From NCBI RefSeq assembly GCF_947179515.1, contig NC_067478.1, forward strand, positions 26,280,266-26,344,265: DNA of 64,000 nucleotides. Reading direction: 5' to 3'. The DNA comes from Apodemus sylvaticus. Taxonomy: Eukaryota > Chordata > Mammalia > Rodentia > Muridae. The translations under genes were made by a program, and so were the position numbers. Positions 36,024 to 45,701 of this stretch are shown piece after piece (the first letter of the stretch is position 1; each line of letters starts with the position of its first letter). A model generated the notes under the pieces. That model was not told the DNA's origin, made no database searches, and worked only from the letters and a program-made list of their open reading frames with translations.

Positions 36024-36059
36024 TGACAGCCGTGATGACTGACAGCTGGCGGAGATAAG
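36024..36059. promoter_or_regulatory. Paired TGACAGC motifs with E-box and GATA site
   Basis: TGACAGC at 36024-36030 and 36040-36046 (MEIS/TGIF-like), CAGCTG at 36043-36048 and AGATAAG at 36053-36059. The cluster is dense for 36 bases, but each motif is common. Confidence 0.25.
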
Positions 36060-36299
36060 CAAGGAGGTGGGGATCTAGTGAGGATTCGGTGGCTAGGATA
36101 TTTCTGACATAGAATGGTGACCCCTTAGGACCTTTGGCCTCGAGACGTCAAACCAGAAGAAAGTCAGTTTCAAGGCCCCCCGGAAGTTGTTTTCACTGAC
36201 ATCCTCAATGACCAACACTGCTAATTTTCCTCCCCAGAATTTTGCAAAACACATTAGGCTTTTTAGCCTTCATAGTAGCTCGGTATTGGCACACTCGGT

Positions 36300-36400
36300 A
36301 TGCTTCCATCTTCCGAGGGAAGAGATGGAGGCTGCAGTGGAGTTCCTTTGGCCAAGGTCACAGTTAGTAATGACTGACTGAAGCCAAGGCATTCTGCTTC
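36300..36400 (+). mobile_element. Possible MIR fragment
   Basis: GGCCAAGGTCACAGTTAGTAATG resembles the MIR core (CCAAGGTCACACAGCTAGTAAG), with GAAGAGATGGAGGC ahead of it. Weak. Confidence 0.35.
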
Positions 36401-37147
36401 CATAAACGCCCATCTTAGCGATGATGCCAAGCTCCCTCTGACTACATTGAGATGCAGTTTCTTTGACACTTAGACTGGAGCATTTGGAATTAAGTTAGGT
36501 CTCTCCTTAAGCTGTGCAGGGAAGTCAGGGAGATGAGTAAGTGTAGACTCTAGCTGCAGAGAATGCTAAGGAAAAGATAGCGATAGGCAATGCAGGAAAG
36601 GAGAAGGAAGGGCGGGGCTGGGAAGAGCCAAAGAGGTGACTGTTCGAGACAAACGAATGGAGGAAACAGAAGGACGGAAATGTTTGGCCTCGGACAGGGA
36701 GAGCAGACTTTTACTGTTGGAGAAGTAGAACCTGGAAACACAACAGCTCGGTGCACAGGAGAGCTTGCTGTCTGGACCTGAGATTTTACAGCTGAGAGTC
36801 AGGATGAGGAGAGCATTTGCCAGACCCAGAAACTACTCTTCTGGATATAACTGCTTTTCTAAAGTGCAGGGAGGGAGTCTAAGTCAGACCACCTGTTTTA
36901 CAACCCCCAGGGTCTGGGTGGGTGTCAGGAGCTTTCGGAAATCTCATGGGCAGCAGATTTGCAGAAGCCTGGAGTCTGTTTTATAACTTGGCTTTTAGGG
37001 AGTTTCCTATAGCAGGTCTCATCTCAGCCTGAGAAGCCTGAGCAGGCTCTTGGGAGGAGAGCTTTCTTACACTGAGGGCTGAATCTTTCACAGGAGTTCT
37101 ACCGATATAAAATGGATTTTCTGTTACATGACCAAGAGAAGATAGGA

Positions 37148-37475
37148 TGGCTGTGATGGCTTGCATATGCTTGGCCCAGGGAGAGGCACTATTAGGAGAT
37201 ATGGCCTTGTTGGAGTAGGTGTGTCACTGTGGGTGTGGGCTTAAGACCCTCACCCTATCTACCTGGAAGTTAGTCTTCCACTCGCAGCCTTCAAATGGAG
37301 ATGTAGAACTCTCAGCTGTGCTTGTGTCTACCTAGATGCTACCATGCTCCAACCTTGATGATAATGGACTGAAACTCTGAACCTGTAAGCCAGCCCCCAA
37401 TTAAATGTTCCCCTTTTAAGACGTGACTTGGCCATGGTGTCTGTTTATAGCAGTAAAACCCTAACTAAGACAATG
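37148..37475 (+). mobile_element. Rodent LTR-like repeat, fairly complete
   Basis: GGCCTTGTTGGAGTAGGTGTGTCACTGTGGGTGTGGGCTT, CTTGATGATAATGGACTGAAACTCTGAACCTGTAAGCCAGCCC and CAGTAAAACCCTAACTAAGACA (37207-37473) mark a very common rodent element ending in CA. Family name not assigned. Confidence 0.75.
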
Positions 37476-37650
37476 GCTCATTCTTTTTGGCAACAAAGGC
37501 TGTTGATGGCTTTAACAACTATTTGACCTCTTATAATTTTTGCAAGCCTTGGACTTGCACAGTTTGCTGTTTGCTGATAAAGTGCCAAAGCTGGCTTGAC
37601 TGTCAGTGATTTTTGTTTGTTTTTCTTAATTTCCATATCTTACCCATTTT

Positions 37651-37800
37651 AGCCTGGCCAAGTACTGCCTGCCTTTAAGTCAGGTACTTGGGAGGCAGAA
37701 GCAGGTGGATCTCTGTGAGTCTGAGGCCAGCCTGACTCATATTGAGTTCCAGGGCAACCAGGACTACATAGACTCTTTCTCAAAATAAATAAGTAGATAG
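37651..37800 (+). mobile_element. B1 SINE, diverged
   Basis: AGCCTGGCCAAGTACTGCCTGCCTTTAAGTCAGGTACTTGGGAGGCAGAAGCAGGTGGATC-type start (37651-37711), GAGTTCCAGGGCAACCAGGACTACATAGA, then an A-rich tail with GATA/GATG steps. Confidence 0.88.
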
Positions 37801-38771
37801 ATGGATGGATAGAATCCTATCCACTTCGTGTCAATGGCCTCTATGGCACTCAATCTTCAGCTAACCAATCCAGAGCAGGGCCTGCCTCTTTCTTCCCAAA
37901 GTGGCTCCCATCAAAACAGGACAGTTTTCCTACATCCAATACAACAGTAATTGAAGCTGCAATACTTCCTACTAAGGGCTACTTTATAAACTGAAAATTT
38001 TGCATGGTTCTTAGTTCTAAGTCCATTATTAAGAAACAATGAAGTGACAGCATGGGCTTAGGACTCAGACTTCCTTCAAGGTTGTAGCCAAGCCGGTTCA
38101 CATATACAGAGGGGAAGGGGAGCCTTTCCCTGTGGAAGGGAAAGAGTCCAACCCCTGCCAAAGGAGTCTGGTCTTCTCTAAGTCAACAGCAACACGGATG
38201 TGCCCCTCCCCCAGCCTCTGAAGCCTTACAGGCTTGAATGCCTTGCTCAGAATTAAAATAATGGGAAACGTGGTCTTAAGAAACCCACCAGGCCATAAAA
38301 TAGCAATAGTGTGCAAGCCAGTCGGTGAGCAGTAAGGAGTGGCATGGGGTAGTGAAACAAATATCTGCTGGGTTTGTTAATTAACTGCCTCTAAATAATG
38401 AAAATGAGCAAATTGGGCTCACTTTTAGTAGCAAAATGCCATCGTGACTTGAATGTCTCTGTTGATAGATGGTGCGGTGCTTAGACAGAGAGGCGTGATT
38501 CTGGCTGCGGCTGCAGAAGCACCTTGAGCCCAGGTCTGCCTCTTCCCTGGTGAATAGCAGCAAACATTATTTTTTGCCTCTGGGTCTGTGGGAGGAGAAA
38601 GTGTGAGGAAAAAGCCAAGCTTAGAGACTTGCTTCTGGCCTTAGATTACTGTCGTAATCATTACCATGTGGCTAAGAAGGCCTTTGTGGACTCTAAAGCC
38701 AGAGAAATAGAAATTCAAATTTTGACTGATGAAGTTTACTGAACATTGGGAACACTTTAAAATATATATTC
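37801..38771. other. Unrecognised intronic sequence
   Basis: Nothing recognised. Confidence 0.45.
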
Positions 38772-38978
38772 TTTTATTTTGGCGTGTGTAGCTGAGCCCA
38801 AGTGAGAATATTACACCACATGTATACAGAACTTTGCAGAGGCCAGAAGAGGGCATCTGATACATTTGTATTGAAATTACAGTCACCTTCTGAGTTGATG
38901 TGTAGGTGATGGAAACCGAACCCCTGTCTTCTGCAAGAGCAGTAAATGCTCTTAAACCCTGAGATGTCTGTCTGGCAC
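38772..38978 (-). mobile_element. B3/B2 SINE, antisense, with CTCF-like core
   Basis: Reverse-oriented B3: GCCAGAAGAGGGCATCTGAT (38841-38860), CCGAACCCCTGTCTTCTGCAAGAGCAGTAAATGCTCTTAA and the reversed tRNA-like head. CCAGAAGAGGGCATC is the B2/B3 match to the CTCF motif. Confidence 0.88.
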
Positions 38979-39495
38979 ACATTTCTTCACTTCTGTGGTT
39001 CTCTATGAAGAAAGTGTGCTTGGCACTCACTCACGGGGTTCTGCGGCCCTCTGGGCACAGTGCCTCATCTCCAATACCCAAAAGCCATTGATCTAGGAGC
39101 ATGGGCAGCCTGCAGCCTGTCTTGGTCCCCACCGTGGAAGAACTTAAAGACACTGTTAAAATGAGACTATGTTTCCCTTATGTGCCCATTACCAATCTGA
39201 GTAGGTCACATTTTATGACTAGCTAACTGGCAGATTTTACTACATATGGATGTTGAATTTTGGCAGTCTTTTCTGCATGTATTAAAACAGTGTTGATCAC
39301 TCTCCTTAGTGTTGTTAACATAGTGAAGTGCGGTAACCAAATTTTGCTATCCTGAAATAAATACTATTTATATGTGATCTTTTATATAGAGTTGGATGGA
39401 ATTTGGTAGTATATTGTTAATGTATCTATGCTCCTGATAGATAAAGTCTGTAATTTTATTGGTTTTTGGTTCCTGTGTCAGGCTTTGGTATTTTG

Positions 39496-39497
<2 letters not shown>

Positions 39498-39546
<49 letters not shown>
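39498..39546. repeat. (GT)n microsatellite
   Basis: About 24 GT units running straight into a GA array. Confidence 0.96.
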
Positions 39547-39579
<33 letters not shown>

Positions 39580-39633
39580 GACAGAGACAGAGTCAGAGAG
39601 AGACAGAGAGACAGACAGAGACAGAGAGAGAGT
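39547..39633. repeat. (GA)n microsatellite with GACA variants
   Basis: GA run then mixed GAGACAGA units; continuous with the GT tract. Confidence 0.95.
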
Positions 39634-39764
39634 TAGATTTGGGGAGGGAAATCCTTATTCTTTCTGGTTTGTTTTATAAAAACAAACTATATATGATTGC
39701 TGTTACTTCCTCTTTGAATACATGATAGAATTTATCAATGAATCCATCGAGGGAATTGAAAGGC

Positions 39765-39960
39765 AGTGTAGGCATGCTGTCCCAGCTACTTCTAAGACTG
39801 AGGTGGAGAAATTGAAATTGAAGGTTACGGAATTGAGATACAGAATGATTTCAAGGCCAGCCTGAGCAATTTAGCAAAAACTGTCTCAAAATAAAAGGTA
39901 AAAGATGGTTGGGGATGTGAGCCAGTGCCTAGCTCAGGCTTCGAGAGCATTGCATTTTTG
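39765..39960 (+). mobile_element. Old B1-like (PB1) unit followed by an ID/B4-like piece
   Basis: 39767-39900 keeps B1 wording (CCCAGCTACTTCTAAGACTGAGGTGGAG, TTCAAGGCCAGCCTGAGCAA, A-rich tail). 39907-39960 resembles an ID/tRNA-Ala-derived head (GTTGGGGATGTGAGCCAGTGCCTAGC). Could be a B1 next to a B4 fragment. Confidence 0.6.
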
Positions 39961-39964
39961 TATG

Positions 39965-40045
39965 TAGCTTATATCCAATGCTATTATCTTAAGTCTACTT
40001 AATTGGGTCTAATTTGCTCCTTTTCTAGCTTCTTTATCTTAGCTT
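39965..40045 (-). mobile_element. Ancient L1 antisense, part 1
   Basis: TTGGGTCTAATTTGCTCCTTTTCTAGCTTCTT is the reverse complement of old L1 ORF2. Separated from part 2 by a B3 insertion. Confidence 0.65.
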
Positions 40046-40272
40046 GTTCAATTTTTTTATTTAAAAATATTTGTTTATTTATGTATATATGTGAATGTTC
40101 CCGAGTTTACATATATGCTCCAGGTATGTGCATGAGCCCACTGACATCAAAAGAGCTGTATTGAAGCCCCTAGAATTGGAGTTGCAGGCAGTTATGAGCT
40201 GCCACGCATGTGCTGGAAGCTGAACTCAAGTCCTCTGTAAAAGCAGAAGGCACTCTTTCTCTCCAGCCCTTC
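40046..40272 (-). mobile_element. B3/B2 SINE, antisense, inserted into an L1
   Basis: GAATTGGAGTTGCAGGCAGTTATGAGCTGCCACGCATGTGCTGG... GAACTCAAGTCCTCTGTAAAAGCAGAAGG... CTCTCCAGCCC (40174-40268) reads as antisense B3 with its T-rich reversed tail at 40050-40085. A C-rich run (40285-40305) follows. Confidence 0.87.
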
Positions 40273-40289
40273 CCTTCCCCCAACCCCCT

Positions 40290-40850
40290 CCCAGCCCCCC
40301 CCCCATATACCCGTCATCCATACTTTATTACGAGTTTTGATATATGATGCTTGTATTGCATTTGGACTTATTTACTTTCTAATTTCTCTTTCATTTTTTC
40401 TTTGATCCGGGCATTAAGCTGTATATTGCATAATTTCCAAATATCTGGAGTTTTTCTAGATTACTGACAGTTAAATGTTGGTGGTTGGTTTATTTCCTTT
40501 GTTCTCAGAGAATATATTTCATGCATTTTCATCCTTGTACACTGTAGGATTCATTTTATGACTCAACATATGGTCTCTGTCATGTGAGGTTGAAATGATT
40601 GTGCTGTCTGCACTTGACTGTAGGGCTCTTTTATTACATATTAGGCAGGACAGCATAACTAAGGGTGGCTTTAATGGTATGTTTGGATTTGTTCTATTAA
40701 TTTAATGAACTGTGGTACCAAAGTCCTCCAGTTATGAGTGTGTGGCTATCTGTTTCTCCTTTTAATGTTGTCCACTGTTGATTCATAGTTTTGAGCATTC
40801 TCACAAGAATGTATTTAGTATAGTAGCTAAAGGATTCAAATACCTCTAGA
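40290..40850 (-). mobile_element. Ancient L1 antisense, part 2 (ORF2)
   Basis: TTTCCAAATATCTGGAG, CAACATATGGTCTCTGTCATG, TGCACTTGA and CAGTTATGAGTGTGTGGCTATCTGTTTCTCC correspond, reversed, to the endonuclease/RT part of old L1 ORF2. Frame destroyed. Confidence 0.82.
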
Positions 40851-42362
40851 AACCCAAGGCTGATCTCTGTTCTCTCTGTCTTTAAGAAAAGGCTCTATTT
40901 TTATATTTCTATATTTTATATTTCTATATAAAATGAGAGCTTCTATATTTTATATGTCTATATTTTAAATGTGATGTGGAATATATTGTGGATCATCCCA
41001 TTCTTCAAAATTGTTGATATTTTTAAAAGCAATCCACAAACTCAGCTAAGTTCAAAGTGACAATTGTCTTCTGCCTGGCACAGTCAGTTCAACCAACCCA
41101 CTTTTCAGGGCCTGGTGCCTGCTTCCCATCTGCTAAATGTCCAAGTGCCAGTATCAGCCACATGGGTCTTCCTTCCAAGCTTTTTCCTTAGGACCGCACC
41201 CCCCACCCCTGGCATCACATTTGCCACACCAGACAGACAACCGGTTTCCTCTCAGCATTGCTTTCCTGCTCCTGGTCTGATAAGGGCTTCCTTGGAGCAA
41301 AGGGTCACATCAGAACAGGGACTTTAATGCTTTCACTTTATAGTGGAAAACACATTTTTGCTGTCTTCTTTTAAAGACTTGAATAGAAGTTTCTTGATAT
41401 AAATGAGAAGGAAGGATAAATCTATAGGAATTAATGCAAATAGTCTCAACTCAAGGTAAATAAACCCATTGTAGTCAAGAGAAAAAATAGCAGAGCAGAT
41501 ACTACATGCAAGGCTCAGTCTTTCCCACTATTAGACCACTTTTGCAGGTTTATGATATTATAGGGAAATGGTCCATATGTTAGTTTATTCATCCATGTCA
41601 CACAAAATTCCCCAGATCCCTTATTAGCTTCTGGCCTTCTATCAGTAAACAATGCAATACATATGACATGCAATTTATCATAAACCTGTTATTCTAGTTG
41701 TCAGAGTATGACTTGGCCTGCAAAAATACTTATTTTAGTGGTAAACCAATTCTACTGCAATACCATTAAATTTATTGGTTTTATAACTTATCTAGAAAGA
41801 GCTTTAGTTTCAGCTCTGATGACCCTGTGTGAATCGTAAACTAGTTACTCTGGCTGCAACACTTGCACCTTAGATGTGAGTATAGTAAAAGCCATCTCTC
41901 AACAGACACCCAGTGGTTACAAGTAACCAATAAGCTGTTACTTTAATTTTTTAAATAGTTTTAAAATATTATTTTATCCTATAGCAGTTCTATGAAAACA
42001 TCCATAAAGAGGCAGTGCTAATTCAAGGCCTGACAATGAGCACTTTGGGAACTGCAGTTCAGTCTGATTTTCCCTCTGAAGAAGGTCAAATGGACCATTA
42101 TTCTAAGAGGCAGCGTTATCCTAAATGCTATGAATAATGCCAGGAAATGAATAATCAACATAAAACAATAATTTTATAGTTATTGTAGAACGCATCCTCT
42201 CTGAATTTAATCAATTTCTATAAAAATATTGGCCTTTGATGATATGAGCTATTAATTATATATCTTAGAGCTGTCCAACTGAATCCTGACCCGAGTCACA
42301 CACAGACTTGTACATTTTCTAGTAACTATATCACAGAAAAGAAAAAACGAAAAAGAAAAAGT
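40851..42362. other. AT-rich intronic sequence
   Basis: AT-rich, with a TATATTTCTATATTTTATA mini-repeat around 40895-40970. No gene or named repeat recognised. Confidence 0.45.
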
Positions 42363-42607
42363 AGGTTATGGTGGTTTGAATGATAATGACCATTATAGGT
42401 TCAGATGTTTGAATACTTGGTCCTCCATTGCCGAAATCTTTGGGAAGAATTAAGCAGTGTGGTCTTATTGGAGAAAATGGGTCACTGGGGGTGGGATTTG
42501 AGGTTTCAAAAGAAAGGCCTGTGAGGTAAGCCAAATTTAATGCTTTATTTTATGCATTACTTTGGTCATGGTGTTTCCTTATAGTAATAGAAAAAATGGC
42601 TAAGATA
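42363..42607 (+). mobile_element. Rodent LTR-like repeat, internally deleted
   Basis: GGTGGTTTGAATGATAATGACC, GGGTCACTGGGGGTGGGATTTGAGG, then a jump to GGTCATGGTGTTTCC...TAATAGAAAAAATGGCTAAGA. Same general group as 37148-37475, missing its middle. Confidence 0.65.
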
Positions 42608-42697
42608 CTGGTGAATTTATTTGAGTAAAACATTATAGAACACATAAAATTTGCTATTGTTTTATCAACATTTCATTTTAACTTACCTAATTTCATT

Positions 42698-42805
42698 AAG
42701 ATAGTGTCTCTCTCTGTAATCCAGGCTACCCTTCAACAGGTGATCTACCTGCCTCAACTTCCTTGGTTTTGGAATTACAGAAATGTAACATCTGCCTGGG
42801 TAGTA
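42698..42805 (-). mobile_element. Old B1-like SINE, antisense
   Basis: TGTCTCTCTCTGTAATCCAGGCTACCCTTC... GGTGATCTACCTGCCTCAACTTCCTTGG (42705-42766) matches reversed B1. Diverged and shortened. Confidence 0.7.
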
Positions 42806-43533
42806 TTTATTCTAAGTCTTTATCCTTATAACATACCCTAAATTTGAACTCTAAATCTTAATCAGAACTTCTTGATTGGCATTTTGATTTTGTATAATCT
42901 GTTTTTAAAAAAATCACTTATTTAAAATTTTGCACAAGTAAAGTATCTGTTCTTAATTTTAGACTTAAAAGACAATTGAATAAAATATAAACTCTAGTTC
43001 CTTAGTCAGACTAGGCACATGCTAAGTGTCATGAGCCATGTATGGGGAAATGAACTCCACACCTAAGAGGCTAGACATAGAGTATTCAATGAGTATCTTT
43101 TGAACAATATGTCTTCCTGAGTATTTCTTGATGCAAGATATTTCCTATCCATACACATTGAGGCAACAAGAGGCCAGTGATTGGAGGGGAGAGAGGAGGA
43201 GGAGCTAAGAGAAGGAGGGGCAGAGAGAAAGGAAACTTAGGAGGTGCACAAGAGAGCAAACAGAGGAGGAGATGCACAGACCCAGATGGCGTCCGATGTG
43301 TTTCTGGTGTGCTAAGAGGTTAGAAATACTAATTTCATATATATAAATATGATTGGTTAACTACTCAATTTTAAGAGTCATGCTTTACTGGATACTTGGA
43401 AGGAGTGGTGCAGAGGCCTGGTGGGATGGTACTGTTGGAAATTATTACCCACTACATTTCTGAGATCCTAAGATACTGCAGACCAGGAAATTTAAAAAGC
43501 AGTAGGAGGAGATGTTAATGACTTGGCTTCTTG
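42806..43533. other. Unrecognised intronic sequence
   Basis: Purine-rich around 43180-43270; nothing else recognised. Confidence 0.45.
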
Positions 43534-43760
43534 GGGCTGGAGAAATGGCTTAGGGTTAAGCACACTGGCCATTCTTCCAGAGACCTGTGTTCTATTCCAG
43601 GCACCCACATGACAGCTCACAACTATCTGTCACTCTAAGTCAGTGGATATGATGCTCCCTTCTGGATTTCCTTGGCATTGCATATGTATGGTGTGCAGCC
43701 TACATGCTGGAAAAATACCCATGCTCATAAACTAAAATTAAAAATTAAAACAATCTTAGT
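43534..43760 (+). mobile_element. B2 SINE
   Basis: GGGGCTGGAGAAATGGCTTAGGGTTAAGCACACTGGCCATTCTTCCAGAGACC-type head (43534-43586), CACATGACAGCTCACAACTATCTGT body and an A-rich tail at 43730-43752. Confidence 0.93.
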
Positions 43761-43917
43761 GATTTGTCTTCTAAGCACATTTTTGAAGAGGCTCTGCCTA
43801 TGCTCTGTCTTCCTCTGTAATTGTGGATCCTGGTATCTTGAAGTTTCCCAGCGTTCCTTAGCCCCAAACACCTCTAGTGATCTGGTTTTATGTTTAGCTT
43901 CTGTTTCAAAAGCCCAA

Positions 43918-44336
43918 TTTTCAGTCCATGAAAGGCAATGGAGTACTATTCAGCCACTAGAAACAATGAATTCATGAAATTCTTAGACAAATGTATGGAG
44001 CTGGAGAACATCATCCTAAGTGAGGTAACCCAGTCTCAAAAGGACACTCATGGTATGCACTCACTGATAAGCAAATATTAGCCTAGAAGCTTGGAATACC
44101 CCAGACACAATCCACACATCAAATGATGTCCAAGAAGAAGGAAGGAGTGACCCCTGGTTCTGGAAAGGCTCAGTGCAGCAGTGTAGGGGAATACTAGAAC
44201 AGGGAAGTAGGAAGGGTTGGATGGGGGAACAGTGGGAGGGAAGAAGGCTTATGGGACTTGCGACTTGTGGGTAGGGGGATCAAGGAAAGGGGAAATCATT
44301 TGAAATGTAAATAAAGAATATATAGAATTTTAAAAA
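43918..44336 (+). mobile_element. Rodent L1 3' end, 5'-truncated
   Basis: GGCAATGGAGTACTATTCAGCC, AAATGTATGGAGCTGGAGAACATCATCCTAAGTGAGGTAACCCAGTCTCAAAAGGACACTCATGG (43992-44056) is the end of rodent L1 ORF2, followed by the G-rich 3' UTR, GAAATGTAAATAAAGAATATAT and a short A-rich tail. This is the youngest-looking L1 here, but it encodes only a degraded ORF2 end. Confidence 0.9.
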
Positions 44337-45285
44337 AGAAAGGCAAGATCAGAGTCCTAGGCTTCTGGGAGCCTCTGCAACTGCTACAATTCCCTCCCTG
44401 TGGGAGGAAGACACTACTCAAAAGTGTAGGAAGATAATCCAGAGATAATTAAGAACCTTTATATTTGCATGTAACCTTTCCACCATCCACAGCTTCTAGG
44501 ATGGCAAGTGAGAATTGTAATGGACAGACTTTGGACCACAGCCTCTGCTTACATCTGGCTTCACTGTTGAACCATGTGCTATGAACAAATGGAATCCTTT
44601 TTTTTTTTTTTTTATAGCAAGACTCCCCAACCAACTCAACAAGATCCCATTCCATCATGACCGTGAAAACAATACTTTTCCCAATTTCATAGCTGGGCCC
44701 AGAGACGACACTTTTTTGAGGTCATTGGATTTTAAAATCTTTTGGCAGATGTTAAAAAGGTAGCCATTACAAATGCAGTCACTATCCCATTCCGCGTGCT
44801 TTGATTGTTTCTTCTGTTGTGTGTGTTCCGTGGCACCTGACTCGACTGGTCGACCCTCGGGATCCCAGGGAAGCTGCTTGAAGCAGTACATCTGTGACAT
44901 GGAAAGAGCACATGGTCACCTGAGGAAGGATCACTCATTAGTTCCCAGTTTAAACCCAACAAGAATTGTAATGATAATGTGGGTTTGGACAGGAGGATGG
45001 CAATTTTATTTCCATTACCCAGACTGGGTAATGAAGGACTAAAGATGACAAGTAGATAGCCAGAGTTCAAGTCCAGGCTTACTTGGCTTAGCATTGCCTT
45101 GGAATGGAAGCCCTGAAACATAGTATAGAGACAGGCCCATGCTCATAGGGCAGGGTCTTGTGTGCAAAGCTGTTCGGGCTAAAACTTCTTTGCTGCAGCC
45201 ACAGCACCCTCTGAGATGGTACCATGACACAAGGTAACCAAGTCTGGAAGTATTTGAGAAGAGAGGGACTCATCTTCATTTATAT

Positions 45286-45287
<2 letters not shown>
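44337..45287. other. Unrecognised intronic sequence
   Basis: Poly(T) at 44598-44613. The overlapping frames on both strands (44732-45121 and 44773-45042) show no domain. Confidence 0.45.
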
Positions 45288-45332
<45 letters not shown>

Positions 45333-45701
45333 GAGAGGGAGAGGGAGAGGGAGAGGGAGAGGGAGAGGGAGAGGGAGAGGGAGAGGGAGAGGGAGAGGGA
45401 GAGGGAGAGGGAGAGGGAGAGGGAGGAGAGGGAGAGGGAGAGGGAGAGGGAGAGGGAGAGGGAGAGGGAGAGGGAAAGGGGAGGGAGGGGGAAAGGGGAG
45501 GGAGAAGGGAGAGGGGAGAGGGGAGAGGGGGAGGGAGAGGGGAAAGGGGAGAGGGGAGAGGGAGAGGGAGAGGGGAGAGGGAGGAGGAGAGGGGAGAGGG
45601 GAGAGGGAGAGGGGAGAGGGGAGAGGGGAGAGGGAGAGGAAGAGGGGAAAGGGGAGAGGGGAGAGGGAGAGGAAGAGGGGAGAGGGAGAGGGAGAGGGAG
45701 A
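45288..45701. repeat. 414-base pure purine tract, (GA)n then (GAGAGG)n
   Basis: No pyrimidine occurs from 45288 to 45701. It starts as (GA)n (to about 45327), becomes a near-regular (GGGAGA)n to about 45475, then an irregular mix of GGGGAGA units. The 203-codon plus frame (Gly/Glu/Arg) and 151-codon minus frame (Pro/Ser/Leu) are consequences of composition. Confidence 0.97.

Larger units (their letters stand above)
33797..37147. other. Transposon-poor intronic block with regulatory-looking sequence
   Basis: No SINE, L1 or LTR is clear over about 3.3 kb (a faint MIR is possible near 36300). 34400-35250 looks like conserved noncoding DNA with an octamer site, and 36024-36059 has paired TGACAG motifs. 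Low-complexity T runs sit at 34777 and 34931. One GC box, GGGCGGGGC, is at 36611-36619. Confidence 0.45.

Noticed and set aside
36043..36057. Possible TAL1-GATA composite (CAGCTG followed by GATA)
   Set aside because: The gap between CTG and GATA is 5 bases; the known composite needs about 7-8.
36611..36619. GC box as a sign of a promoter
   Set aside because: A single site without CpG island, TATA or initiator context.
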